Below the pieces are notes generated by a model. That model was not told where the DNA came from and did not search any database. It worked only from the letters and a program-made list of their open reading frames with translations. Position numbers and translations under genes: made by a program. Below are positions 18,210-27,087 of a DNA stretch of 64,000 bases, piece by piece. Location of the stretch: positions 1,488,001-1,552,000 of the forward strand of contig NZ_CP151767.2 of the NCBI RefSeq assembly GCF_038443705.2. Reading direction: 5' to 3'. Within the stretch, counting starts at the first letter, position 1. The number at the start of each line of letters is the position of its first letter. This stretch comes from Yoonia sp. SS1-5. Its GTDB lineage: Bacteria; Pseudomonadota; Alphaproteobacteria; Rhodobacterales; Rhodobacteraceae.

Positions 18210-19270
18210 TTCTTGTTCTCAACGCAGGTTCATCCTCGTTGAAGATCGAGGTGTTTGATGCCGCACTCAGATCCCTGATCGCGGGCAGCGTGACGAATTT
18301 GGGTACGGCTGGTGCGTTGAAACTGGGTGAGGCATCGACTGCCATTGAAACCCGCGATCACGCCCATGCTTTGGCGCTGATGCTGGCGGCACTGGCCGAG
18401 GCGGGTTATCCGCTGGCATCCTTCACGGCTGCCGCCCACCGTGTGGTGCATGGTGGCGCGATCCTGACCCAACCGGCCCGGGTGACCGACCCAATCATCA
18501 AGACAATCCAAAGCGTGATCCCGCTGGCGCCGCTGCACAATCCCAATAATCTTGCGGGTATCGACGCCTTGCGGGCGACCGCACCGGAGATGCCGCAATA
18601 TTGCAGCTTTGGAACGGCCTTTCACGCAACCAACCCCGATGTCGCGATCCGCTATGCAATCCCCAAGACCCAACATGATGCCGGTATCCGGCGCTATGGG
18701 TTCCACGGGCTGTCATATGCCAACATGGTCGCCGATTTTGGCGATGCGTTGCCCGCTCGGCTGTTGGCATTTCATCTGGGCAATGGCGCCAGCCTCTGTG
18801 CCATCCGTGAAGGGCAGTCGATTGCGACCTCGATGGGGTATTCGCCGCTGTCGGGTCTGACAATGGGCACCCGGTCCGGCGATATTGACGGCGCAGCCGT
18901 CTTGCGGATGTCAAAGTCATTGGGCGAGGACGAAACCGACCGGATGCTAAATAAAAATAGCGGCCTCAAGGCGCTGGCGGGCGACAATAACATGAAAACC
19001 CTGCTAGAGCGTGATGACCCCGAGGCCCGTTTTGCGGTCGAACATTTCTGCTATTGGGCGGCCCGCAACGCGGGGTCCGCCATTGTGGCAATGGGCGAGG
19101 TGGATGCGGTCGCCTTTACGGGCGGAATTGGCGAAAACGCCGCCCCCATCCGGGACCGGATCATGGACCTGCTGGGCTGCTTTGGCGAACTGCCCGTGCA
19201 TGTGATCACCGCTGACGAGGAAAAGCAAATCGCGCGGGATGCACTGACCCTGATGGCAGGAGGGCACTGA
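18206..19270 (+). CDS. ackA: acetate kinase
   Basis: Interconverts acetyl phosphate plus ADP with acetate plus ATP, so part of the taurine carbon can yield ATP directly. Family signatures are VLNAGSSSLKIE at the N terminus, HRVVHGG near residue 83, TMGTRSGDIDGA near 215 and VAFTGGIGENAAPIRD near 300. At 354 residues it is shorter than the roughly 400 of E. coli AckA but keeps both ASKHA halves. It is translationally coupled to pta (ATGA), and its stop abuts the GTG of the next permease. Confidence 0.93.
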   Translation: MILVLNAGSSSLKIEVFDAALRSLIAGSVTNLGTAGALKLGEASTAIETRDHAHALALMLAALAEAGYPLASFTAAAHRVVHGGAILTQPARVTDPIIKTIQSVIPLAPLHNPNNLAGIDALRATAPEMPQYCSFGTAFHATNPDVAIRYAIPKTQHDAGIRRYGFHGLSYANMVADFGDALPARLLAFHLGNGASLCAIREGQSIATSMGYSPLSGLTMGTRSGDIDGAAVLRMSKSLGEDETDRMLNKNSGLKALAGDNNMKTLLERDDPEARFAVEHFCYWAARNAGSAIVAMGEVDAVAFTGGIGENAAPIRDRIMDLLGCFGELPVHVITADEEKQIARDALTLMAGGH

Positions 19271-20035
19271 GTGATCGACCGGCTGCTGGATATCGTCAAC
19301 CTGACCGGGCAGGAATTTGCGCTGTTGGCCGTGATCGTGCTTGTGGCGGGTATTGTCCGTGGGTTTTCAGGTTTTGCGCTGTCGGCCCTGATCATGGCCA
19401 GCGCCGTGATCATCCTGCCGCCTGTGGAACTGATCCCGATGCTGTGGTGGCTGGAACTTAGCGCCTCTGTCCTGATGCTGAAAGGCGGATGGGCTGACGC
19501 GGACCGGACCGCAGCAATCGGGCTTGTCATCGGGTCAACTGCAGGATGGCCGCTGGGTCTATGGCTGACACTCAGCCTGCCGGTCGAGACCTCCAAGATC
19601 ATCGCGCTTGCGGTGATCATCACGCTTGCCGTGTCGCAGCTTTCCAAGCTGAAACTGCCGTTTCTGGCGACCAAGCCGGGCCTTTACGGCACCGGCATCC
19701 TGGCCGGGATCGTCAGCGGGCTGGCGCATGTGGGCGGCATGGTCGTGGCGCTATACGTGCTGGCCAGTGATGCGCCGGCCCGGCAAATGCGCGGATCGCT
19801 TGTATTGTTTCTGTTTCTGGGGTCGATCACCTCCATGGTGACCCTTCTGGCCTTTGGGGTGATGGATTTTTCCGGCGTCAGCCGTGGTCTGGTCTTTGCC
19901 TTGCCCACCCTGCTTGGGGTGTATCTGGGTCAAAAACTGTTCACCCCGGGTCTTGCCCAGTATTATCGGCCCTTCTGTCTGGTTCTTCTCTGCGCCCTTG
20001 CGGGTGCCGGACTGATCCGCACCACGCTTTCTTGA
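19271..20035 (+). CDS. second TSUP-family (TauE/SafE) permease
   Basis: A 254-residue membrane protein with about eight helices and TSUP patterns such as GIVRGFSGFALSALIMA near residue 30 and AGIVSGLAHVGGMVVALYV near residue 150. It resembles the first permease of this operon in plan, but the two share little beyond the family motifs by eye, so they are not a recent duplication. The GTG start directly follows the ackA stop. Lying between acetate kinase and the sulfite dehydrogenase it might carry sulfite, sulfate or another organic acid anion. Confidence 0.82.
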   Translation: MIDRLLDIVNLTGQEFALLAVIVLVAGIVRGFSGFALSALIMASAVIILPPVELIPMLWWLELSASVLMLKGGWADADRTAAIGLVIGSTAGWPLGLWLTLSLPVETSKIIALAVIITLAVSQLSKLKLPFLATKPGLYGTGILAGIVSGLAHVGGMVVALYVLASDAPARQMRGSLVLFLFLGSITSMVTLLAFGVMDFSGVSRGLVFALPTLLGVYLGQKLFTPGLAQYYRPFCLVLLCALAGAGLIRTTLS

Positions 20036-20046
20036 AAGGTAGCTAA

Positions 20047-22872
20047 ATGTCACTTGATCAACCAAAGCTCGAGACATCCCCGAAAGTTTCCGACGAGGTG
20101 CGCAAGACGACCTGTTACATGTGCGCCTGCCGGTGCGGGATCAATGTGCATATGAAAGACGGCAAGGTCGCCTATATCGAGGGCAACAAGGACCACCCGG
20201 TGAACCGTGGCGTGCTCTGCGCCAAGGGATCTGCCGGGATCATGCAGCACAACGCCCCCTCACGGCTGCGCGCCCCACTGAAACGGGTCGGGCCACGTGG
20301 ATCGGGTGAGTTCGAAGAAATCTCGTGGGATGAGGCGCTGACGCTTGCGACCGAATGGCTGGCCCCGGTACGGGAAAAACATCCTGAAAAGCTGGCCTTC
20401 TTTACCGGGCGTGATCAGTCGCAGTCATTCACATCCTTCTGGGCGCAAGGCTTTGGCACGCCGAACTATGCGGCCCATGGGGGGTTCTGTTCGGTCAACA
20501 TGGCTGCAGCAGGCATCTACACGATGGGCGGGGCCTTCTGGGAGTTCGGCCAACCCGATTGGGAACGCACAAAGCTGTTCATGCTGTTTGGCGTTGCCGA
20601 AGACCATGACAGCAACCCGATCAAGATCGGCATTGGTAAGATCAAGGCACGCGGCGCGCGGATGATCGGGGTGAACCCGATCAGAACCGGGTATAACGCC
20701 GTCGCCGACGATTGGGTCGGCATCACGCCGGGAACCGATGGGCAGTTCATTCTGGCCCTGATCCACTGTCTGATGAAAGCGGGCAAGGTCGATCTGGACT
20801 ATCTGGCGCGCTTTACCAACGCCTCCGTTCTGGTCAACGAAGACCCTGACAGCCCGCAATTCGGCCTGTTCCTGCGCGATGCGGATGGGCAACCACAGGT
20901 GATTGACCGCAATACAGGCCAGCTTGCACCATGGAATGGCCAAGGGGTCGAACCCGATCTGTCCGCCAGCTACCGCGATGCCGGGATCACGCACCGCCCC
21001 GTGTTTCACCAGATGGCAGATCGCTACCTGTCCGATGACTACGCCCCCGAGGCTGTGGCCGACAGTTGCGGCATCCCCGCCCAGCGGATCCGCGCCATTG
21101 CGGCCGACCTGGCCCGCGTCGCCTTTGACAAAGCCATCGAGGTTGATCAGTCATGGACCGATTTCCGTGGCAAGAAACACGACAAGATGGTTGGCCGGCC
21201 CGTCAGCTTTCACGCAATGCGTGGCATTTCGGCGCATTCAAACGGATTTCAGACCTGCCGCGCGTTGCATACGCTGCAGATCATCCTCGGCTCGGTTGAG
21301 GTTCCGGGCGGCATGCGCTTCAAGCCGCCCTATCCCAAACCTGCAACCGCACATCCCAAACCACATGGCAAGGTCACACCCGGTGCAGCACTGGATGGCC
21401 CGCATCTGGGCTATACGCAGGGGCCAGAGGATCTTTTGCTGCAAGAGGACGGGACCCCGACCCGGATCGACAAGGCCTATACCTGGGAAAACCCGATGTC
21501 GGCCCATGGCCTGATGCATATGGTGATCTCCAACGCGCATGCAGGTGTGCCTTACAAGATCGACACCTTGTTCATGTATATGGCCAACATGTCCTGGAAC
21601 TCGTCGATGAATGTCGGCGGGGTTCACAAGATGCTCACCGACAAGGATGAAGACGGCAACTACGTCATCCCACATATCATCTATTCAGATGCCTACTCCT
21701 CCGAAATGGTCGCCTATGCCGATCTGATCTTCCCCGATACTACATATCTGGAACGGCATGATTGCATCTCTCTTCTGGATCGCCCCATCTGCGAGGCCGA
21801 CGGGGTCGCAGACGCCATTCGTTGGCCGGTGGTTGAACCGGACAGGGATGTGCGCGGCTTTCAATCCGTGCTCTGCGAACTGGGCGCGCGCCTGCAACTC
21901 CCGGGTTTCATCAATGAGGACGGCAGCCAGAAATACGCGGATTATGCGGACTACATCACCAACCACATCCGACGCCCCGGCGTTGGCCCCCTTGCGGGCT
22001 TCCGGAACAGCGATGGCAGCGGCAAAGGGCGGGGCGAGGTCAATCCAGACCAGATCCAGAATTATATCGACAATGGCGGCTTCTGGCTGGAACACGTGCC
22101 GGACGAGGCAGCCTTCTACAAGCCGTTCAATGCGGCCTATCAGGACTGGGCCGTCAAAATGGGGTTCTACGACGCAGTACAGCCCTATATCTTCCAGCTT
22201 TATGTGGAACCATTGCGGAAATTTCAGGCCGCCGCAGAAGGGATCGGGACAATCCAGCCGCCCGAGCATCTGCGCGGTCAGCTGAAAGTCACAATGGATC
22301 CGTTACCTATCTGGTATCCACCCTTTGAGGATGCGCATGTCGATCCGGTTGAATACCCGGTGCATGCGCTGACCCAGCGGCCCATGGCAATGTATCATTC
22401 ATGGGGAACCCAGAACGCGTGGCTGCGGCAAATCCACGGGCATAACCCGCTTTATGTCCCAACCAAGATCTGGGAGGCCAACGGGTTCAAGGAAGGCGAC
22501 TGGGCCAAGGTCTCCTCGGTCCACGGATCCATCACCGTCCCGGTGGCGCATCAGGCGGCGCTGAACGAAAACACGGTCTGGACCTGGAACGCCATTGGCA
22601 AACGCAAAGGGGCATGGGCGCTGGATGAAGGGGCGACAGAGGCAACCAAGGGCTTCCTGCTGAACCACCTGATCCACGAACTGTTGCCGCCCAAGGGCGA
22701 CGGGCTGCGATGGGCCAATTCAGACCCGGTCACAGGTCAGGCTGCCTGGTTCGATCTGCGGGTAAAAATCGAAAAATCCGCCATCCCGAACGAGGCGCAG
22801 CCGGCGATGCCAGCCATCAAATCGCCGGTTGGCCAGGGACCGGGCGAGTTGGATTGGAAGGTGGGCAAGTGA
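20047..22872 (+). CDS. soeA: sulfite dehydrogenase SoeA, molybdopterin catalytic subunit
   Basis: Molybdenum bis-MGD oxidoreductase of 941 residues in the DMSO-reductase superfamily. The N-terminal Fe-S ligands are C23-x2-C26-x3-C30 and C58 in GVLCAKG. The probable molybdenum ligand is C148 in GGFCSVN. There is no twin-arginine signal, so catalysis is cytoplasmic, as known for SoeABC of purple sulfur bacteria and roseobacters. Gene order A-B-C and the xsc-pta-ackA operon upstream point to sulfite rather than formate or polysulfide. Its stop overlaps the GTG of a small membrane gene. Confidence 0.88.
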   Translation: MSLDQPKLETSPKVSDEVRKTTCYMCACRCGINVHMKDGKVAYIEGNKDHPVNRGVLCAKGSAGIMQHNAPSRLRAPLKRVGPRGSGEFEEISWDEALTLATEWLAPVREKHPEKLAFFTGRDQSQSFTSFWAQGFGTPNYAAHGGFCSVNMAAAGIYTMGGAFWEFGQPDWERTKLFMLFGVAEDHDSNPIKIGIGKIKARGARMIGVNPIRTGYNAVADDWVGITPGTDGQFILALIHCLMKAGKVDLDYLARFTNASVLVNEDPDSPQFGLFLRDADGQPQVIDRNTGQLAPWNGQGVEPDLSASYRDAGITHRPVFHQMADRYLSDDYAPEAVADSCGIPAQRIRAIAADLARVAFDKAIEVDQSWTDFRGKKHDKMVGRPVSFHAMRGISAHSNGFQTCRALHTLQIILGSVEVPGGMRFKPPYPKPATAHPKPHGKVTPGAALDGPHLGYTQGPEDLLLQEDGTPTRIDKAYTWENPMSAHGLMHMVISNAHAGVPYKIDTLFMYMANMSWNSSMNVGGVHKMLTDKDEDGNYVIPHIIYSDAYSSEMVAYADLIFPDTTYLERHDCISLLDRPICEADGVADAIRWPVVEPDRDVRGFQSVLCELGARLQLPGFINEDGSQKYADYADYITNHIRRPGVGPLAGFRNSDGSGKGRGEVNPDQIQNYIDNGGFWLEHVPDEAAFYKPFNAAYQDWAVKMGFYDAVQPYIFQLYVEPLRKFQAAAEGIGTIQPPEHLRGQLKVTMDPLPIWYPPFEDAHVDPVEYPVHALTQRPMAMYHSWGTQNAWLRQIHGHNPLYVPTKIWEANGFKEGDWAKVSSVHGSITVPVAHQAALNENTVWTWNAIGKRKGAWALDEGATEATKGFLLNHLIHELLPPKGDGLRWANSDPVTGQAAWFDLRVKIEKSAIPNEAQPAMPAIKSPVGQGPGELDWKVGK

Positions 22873-23072
22873 GCAACGCACAAGTCCTCCTGCTGATCGC
22901 GGCGTTTGTGACACTGACATTGGGCAGCTTCATCTGGTTCATCGTCACATGGGACGCAGACAACGAAAAATCCATCAGTCAGGCCGCCAGTCCAGCGACC
23001 CAATTCACTATCATCTCGCCAAAAATACTCGCGCCGCAGGCGATCCCAACGTTTGAAAGGGCCACCACATGA
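22869..23072 (+). CDS. small single-pass membrane protein between soeA and soeB, unrecognised
   Basis: This 67-residue protein begins at a GTG that overlaps the soeA stop as GTGA, and its own stop overlaps the soeB start as ATGA. Both junctions imply translation in line with the complex. Residues 5-27 form one clear hydrophobic helix ending FIWFIVTWD, followed by a Ser/Thr/Pro-rich tail. The helix plus an acidic W-D-x-D turn recalls small assembly subunits of respiratory enzymes, but I see no homology I can name. The last 25 residues read through a sequence that looks like a dispersed Rhodobacterales repeat (23011-23040), so only the first half may be selected. Confidence 0.65.
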   Translation: MSNAQVLLLIAAFVTLTLGSFIWFIVTWDADNEKSISQAASPATQFTIISPKILAPQAIPTFERATT

Positions 23073-23830
23073 CCCAACTGCCACCGAAATCCAGCAAAAA
23101 GCTGGGACTGGTCATTGATCTGGACACATGCGTCGGCTGCCACGCCTGCGTTGTCTCCTGCAAAGGATGGAACACCGAAAATTACGGCGCGCCGCTCTCT
23201 GATCAGCAAGCCTATGGGGCAAACCCATCGGGGACATTCCTTAACCGGGTCCATTCCTACGAGGTGCAGCCGGAACAGGGTGCCGCGCAGCTGATCCACT
23301 TCCCTAAATCCTGCCTGCATTGCGAAGACGCGCCCTGCGTCACGGTTTGCCCCACCGGGGCCAGCTACAAACGGGCCGAGGACGGGATCGTTCTGGTCAA
23401 TGAAAGCGACTGCATCGGCTGCGGGCTTTGCGCCTGGGCCTGTCCTTACGGCGCGCGGGAACTGGACGCCAAGGAAGGGGTGATGAAGAAATGCACACTC
23501 TGCGTGGACCGGATCTACAACGAAAACCTCCCCGAAGAAGACCGACAGCCCGCCTGCGTGCGCACCTGCCCGGCCGGTGCACGGCATTTTGGCGATCTGG
23601 GTGATGCCAATAGCGATGTCTCGCAACTGGTGGCCGAACGCGGCGGCTTTGATCTGATGCCAGAGCAAGGGACAAAGCCGGTCAATAAATACCTGCCACC
23701 CCGTCCAAAGGACGAGATGCCGGAATTTGATGTCCTCGCCCCTTATCTTGAACCTGTGGCCAGTGACGGCAAAGGCTTTGTCGGCTGGCTCGATAAAACG
23801 CTGTCAGCCCTACCCGGAGGGACCGAATAA
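23069..23830 (+). CDS. soeB: sulfite dehydrogenase SoeB, iron-sulfur subunit
   Basis: Electron-transfer subunit of 253 residues with four cysteine clusters for [4Fe-4S] centres: CVGCHACVVSC, CLHCEDAPCVTVC, CIGCGLCAWAC and CTLC...CVRTC. This is the DmsB/PsrB pattern, passing electrons from SoeA to the membrane subunit. No signal peptide, in keeping with a cytoplasmic complex. The ATG overlaps the stop of the small membrane gene, and its stop overlaps soeC by one base (TAATG). Confidence 0.92.
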   Translation: MTQLPPKSSKKLGLVIDLDTCVGCHACVVSCKGWNTENYGAPLSDQQAYGANPSGTFLNRVHSYEVQPEQGAAQLIHFPKSCLHCEDAPCVTVCPTGASYKRAEDGIVLVNESDCIGCGLCAWACPYGARELDAKEGVMKKCTLCVDRIYNENLPEEDRQPACVRTCPAGARHFGDLGDANSDVSQLVAERGGFDLMPEQGTKPVNKYLPPRPKDEMPEFDVLAPYLEPVASDGKGFVGWLDKTLSALPGGTE

Positions 23831-24702
23831 TGCATCCCGCACCGTCCGTCATTATCTTCACCACCTTTTCCGGCATCGGTTTCGGGCTCTTGTTCTGGCT
23901 GGGGCTTGGGGCCATTGTACCAACCGGGTTTGGCGCATTCATCTGGTTTGCAATCGCCTATCTGTTTGCTGTCGGGGGGCTGCTGGCCTCGACCTTCCAC
24001 CTTGGGCATCCTGAACGGGCGATCAAGGCATTCAGCCAATGGCAGACAAGCTGGCTTAGCCGGGAAGGGATTTGCGCGGTTGCAACCCTACTCATCATGG
24101 CGATCTACGGGGCCGGCCTTGTCTTTGCGGGTACGCGCATCGGCATTCTGGGCTTTCTGGGGGCGTTGGGGGCCGTCGGAACCGTCTTTACCACCTCGAT
24201 GATCTACGCCCAGCTCAAGACAGTACCACGCTGGAAACACTGGACGACACCGGCCCTGTTTCTGGTCCTGTCCATCGGCGGCGGGGCACTGATGACGGGA
24301 CAGATCTGGCTGGCCATCATCCTGCTGCTTGGGGCTGCTGCGTTGCAGTTCTATGCCTGGCAAACAGGTGATGGACGCCTGGCCGCATCCGGCACCAATA
24401 TGGCATCGGCAACGGGTCTGGGCCATATCGGTCAGGTCCGGGCGTTTGAGCCGCCGCATACCGGCACCAACTACCTGCTGCGCGAATTCGTGCATCAGGT
24501 GGGGCGCAAACATGCGGCACAATTGCGGTTGATTGCGCTTGGGCTCGGGTTTGTGCTGCCGGTGGTCCTGCTGCTGCTGCCATTCAATCATGTCTTCGGG
24601 GTCTTGGCGGTTCTCAGCCATATCGCAGGGGTGCTTGCATTGCGGTGGCTGTTCTTTGCCCAGGCCGAACATGTGGTCGGGCTATATTACGGCAAGCGCT
24701 AA
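23830..24702 (+). CDS. soeC: sulfite dehydrogenase SoeC, membrane anchor
   Basis: A 290-residue DmsC/NrfD-like membrane subunit with about eight helices. It anchors SoeAB at the inner face of the membrane and should hand electrons to the quinone pool. The motif GHPERAIKAFSQWQTSWLSRE near residue 60 and the FEPPHTGTNYLLREFVHQVGRKHA segment near 205 face the cytoplasm. The gene starts one base inside the soeB stop and is the last of the taurine operon. A strong hairpin repeat begins at the base after its stop. Confidence 0.9.
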   Translation: MHPAPSVIIFTTFSGIGFGLLFWLGLGAIVPTGFGAFIWFAIAYLFAVGGLLASTFHLGHPERAIKAFSQWQTSWLSREGICAVATLLIMAIYGAGLVFAGTRIGILGFLGALGAVGTVFTTSMIYAQLKTVPRWKHWTTPALFLVLSIGGGALMTGQIWLAIILLLGAAALQFYAWQTGDGRLAASGTNMASATGLGHIGQVRAFEPPHTGTNYLLREFVHQVGRKHAAQLRLIALGLGFVLPVVLLLLPFNHVFGVLAVLSHIAGVLALRWLFFAQAEHVVGLYYGKR

Positions 24703-24731
24703 GGGCGTAGGATGGGTTTCAACCCATCCTG
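24703..24731 (+). repeat. REP-like hairpin, copy 1
   Basis: A 29-base element beginning GGGCGTAGGATGG directly after the soeC stop. GGATGGGTT and AACCCATCC form a perfect 9-bp stem with a two-base gap. A second copy lies at 41778-41806. It sits between convergent soeC and ilvA and could stop transcription from both sides, although there is no run of T. Confidence 0.75.
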
Positions 24732-24734
24732 ACC

Positions 24735-25952
24735 CTAGATATCCTGCGGGACACGCACGGTCAGCCCATTGCCCCGCAGCAGGGCCACGATTTCATCAAC
24801 ATGGGTTTGATCGCGGGCCTCGATGACAATCTCCAACTCAGCCTGTTTCAGCGACACGCTTTGCATCATGCGCTGGTGGATCACCTCAATCACATTGGCC
24901 CCGGCATCACCGATGATGGCTGAGATCTTGGACAATTGGCCCGGTGTGTCATCAATTTCAAAAATCAGCCGGGTGATGCGCCCATCACGCATCAATCCGC
25001 GCAGAATCAGCGTGGACAGCAGACGGCTGTCAATATTCCCACCACACACCACCAAACCAACCTTCTTGTCGCGATATGTGTCAAGATGCTTTTCAATCAC
25101 CGCCAAGCCCGCCCCGGCGGCCCCCTCGGCCACAAGCTTTTCGTAAGAAAGCAAATCAAACACGGCCGTCTCGATCTCGGCCTCCGAGGCGCTGTCGACG
25201 CGGGCGACATGCGCGCGGATCACGGCCAGATTGGCCGCGGCCGGTTTGCGCACGGCAATGCCTTCGGCCAGCGTGCCACCCACAAAACTGGGGGCATCGC
25301 CACCTTCAAGATGGGCCTTTGCGGCGCCAAACAGATCAGCCTGCGCGCCGATGATTTCGATACCGGGTTTGATCGCCTTGGCCGCAATGGCCATCCCCGC
25401 GATCAACCCACCCCCGCCGATGGGCACGACAATCGCATCAAGATCAGGCTGCTGTTCCAGCATCTCTATCGCCACAGTGCCCTGCCCTGCCGCAACGACC
25501 GGGTCATCAAAGGGATGGATGAATGTCATTCCCTTCTGGGCCGCCAGATCCAGGGTGAATTGCACACTATCATCAAAGCCGGTGCCGTGAATGACGACCT
25601 CTGCCCCCAGATCACTGGTGCGCTTGATTTTATTGAACGGTGTGCCCTCGGGCATCACGATAACAGATTTCATCCCCAGGCGGGTCGCGTGATAGGCCAC
25701 CCCTTGCGCATGATTGCCGGCACTGCAGGCGATCACGCCGCTGGCGCGGGCATCCGCTGACAAGGTCAACAGCTTGGCCAGGGCACCGCGGGCCTTGAAC
25801 GCGTTGGTATGCTGCAAATTCTCCAGCTTGAGAAACAGATCAATGCCCAAATGGCGCGAGAGGCGGGTTGCCGGGACCACAGGCGTGCGAATGGTCGCCG
25901 GCCTGATTGCCGCATAGGTCGATGCAATCAGGTCAGCGTTCAAGACTACCAT
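24735..25952 (-). CDS. ilvA: threonine ammonia-lyase with C-terminal ACT domain
   Basis: PLP enzyme converting threonine to 2-oxobutanoate and ammonia. The cofactor lysine is in NAFKARGAL (about K54), the phosphate-binding glycine loop is PIGGGGLIAG (about 175-184), and a serine-binding SAGNHAQG occurs near residue 78. An ACT-like domain from about residue 325 (IFEIDDTPGQLSKIS) follows. With 405 residues and one ACT domain it is the TdcB-like form, so a biosynthetic or a degradative role is possible. It stands alone, convergent with soeC. Confidence 0.88.
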   Translation of the reverse strand: MVVLNADLIASTYAAIRPATIRTPVVPATRLSRHLGIDLFLKLENLQHTNAFKARGALAKLLTLSADARASGVIACSAGNHAQGVAYHATRLGMKSVIVMPEGTPFNKIKRTSDLGAEVVIHGTGFDDSVQFTLDLAAQKGMTFIHPFDDPVVAAGQGTVAIEMLEQQPDLDAIVVPIGGGGLIAGMAIAAKAIKPGIEIIGAQADLFGAAKAHLEGGDAPSFVGGTLAEGIAVRKPAAANLAVIRAHVARVDSASEAEIETAVFDLLSYEKLVAEGAAGAGLAVIEKHLDTYRDKKVGLVVCGGNIDSRLLSTLILRGLMRDGRITRLIFEIDDTPGQLSKISAIIGDAGANVIEVIHQRMMQSVSLKQAELEIVIEARDQTHVDEIVALLRGNGLTVRVPQDI

Positions 25953-25966
25953 TGCGCCCTCTTGTC

Positions 25967-25990
25967 GCGGCGCCTCATGATGAGCGCCGC
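25967..25990 (-). terminator. hairpin downstream of the sugar ABC ATPase
   Basis: GCGGCGC (25967-25973) pairs perfectly with GCGCCGC (25984-25990), with a loop that can extend the stem. It lies between the end of the leftward ATPase gene and the start of ilvA and probably ends the iclR-ATPase transcript. No T run is present, so the call as a terminator is tentative. Confidence 0.4.
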
Positions 25991-26022
25991 AATCACTGTT
26001 CTCAAAATTGCAGATCGCAGGC

Positions 26023-27084
26023 TTAGCTGCGGATGCGCTGCTCCGTTTCGGCGTCGAACAGATAGATCCGGGATTTGTCGATGCTGACGCCGACCTTTGC
26101 GCCCTCTTCCGAGCGGTTGTCGCCGCGCTCTTCGATCACGATCCGCTCGCCGGTGGCACCGGACAAGTAGACGAAGGACACACCGCCAAGGCTTTCGGTC
26201 ATCTCGACAGTATGCGTGTCGCCAGCCGGATCGACCTCCAGATGTTCGGCGCGCATACCAACAATCAGCTTCTTGCCGCTATAGGCCGGTGCAACGACAC
26301 CTTCGAATGCAGCCTTCATGCTGGGCACCGTGACCGTCCCGTCATTGGCAATTCCTTCGACGAAATTCATCGCAGGCGATCCGATAAAGCCTGCCACGAA
26401 CTTGTTGTCAGGGTCGCGGTACAGTTCCATCGGGGCGCCGACCTGTTCGATATTCCCAGCGCGCAACACAACGATCTTGTCGGCCAATGTCATCGCCTCG
26501 ACCTGATCATGGGTCACGTAGATCATCGTGGCGCCGATTTCCTTGTGCAGGCGCGCGATCTCGACCCGCATTTCAACCCGCAATTCCGCGTCAAGGTTCG
26601 ACAATGGTTCGTCAAACAAGAACACTTCGGGGCCACGCACAATGGCCCGCCCGATCGAGACACGCTGCCGCTGACCACCCGACAGGGCCGATGGCTTGCG
26701 GTCAAGATATTGTTCCAGTTTCAGAATCCGGGTCGCCTCGGCCACCTTTTCCTGGATTTCGGATTTGGGGTGGCCATTCATCTTCAGGCCGAACCCCATG
26801 TTATCCTTTACCGTCATATGCGGATAAAGCGCATAGGTCTGGAAAACCATCGCCACGCCACGCATGGACGGGTCCATCCGGGTCACATCGCGGGTTCCGA
26901 TATTGATCTGGCCTTCGGTCGTCTCCTCAAGACCCGCGACCATGCGCAGCAATGTGGACTTACCGCAGCCCGACGGGCCGACGAAGACACAGAACTCGCC
27001 ATCTTTGATTTCAAGATCCACACCGTGGATCACCTGCACGTCGCCGTAGCGTTTGATGACTTTGTTGAGCGTCACACCTGACAT
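26023..27084 (-). CDS. sugar ABC transporter ATPase (MalK/UgpC type)
   Basis: Nucleotide-binding subunit of 353 residues for a carbohydrate importer. Walker A is GPSGCGKST (about 36-44), the signature LSGGQRQR near 134, Walker B VFLFDEPLSNLD and the switch His in YVTHDQVEA. The C-terminal 120 residues form the OB-like regulatory domain found in MalK/UgpC. It is three bases downstream of iclR and divergent from the binding-protein and permease genes, so it is taken as the ATPase of that galactoside importer. Confidence 0.9.
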   Translation of the reverse strand: MSGVTLNKVIKRYGDVQVIHGVDLEIKDGEFCVFVGPSGCGKSTLLRMVAGLEETTEGQINIGTRDVTRMDPSMRGVAMVFQTYALYPHMTVKDNMGFGLKMNGHPKSEIQEKVAEATRILKLEQYLDRKPSALSGGQRQRVSIGRAIVRGPEVFLFDEPLSNLDAELRVEMRVEIARLHKEIGATMIYVTHDQVEAMTLADKIVVLRAGNIEQVGAPMELYRDPDNKFVAGFIGSPAMNFVEGIANDGTVTVPSMKAAFEGVVAPAYSGKKLIVGMRAEHLEVDPAGDTHTVEMTESLGGVSFVYLSGATGERIVIEERGDNRSEEGAKVGVSIDKSRIYLFDAETEQRIRS

Positions 27085-27087
27085 GGC

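Noticed and set aside
20047..24702. Formate dehydrogenase, thiosulfate/polysulfide reductase or DMSO reductase instead of SoeABC
   Set aside because: SoeA lacks a twin-arginine signal, has no selenocysteine-type active site, and follows a sulfite-producing operon. SoeABC is the simplest fit, but the substrate is inferred from context.
26008..27081. 357-codon open frame on the plus strand
   Set aside because: The mirror of the sugar ABC ATPase gene; His/Arg-rich without family features.
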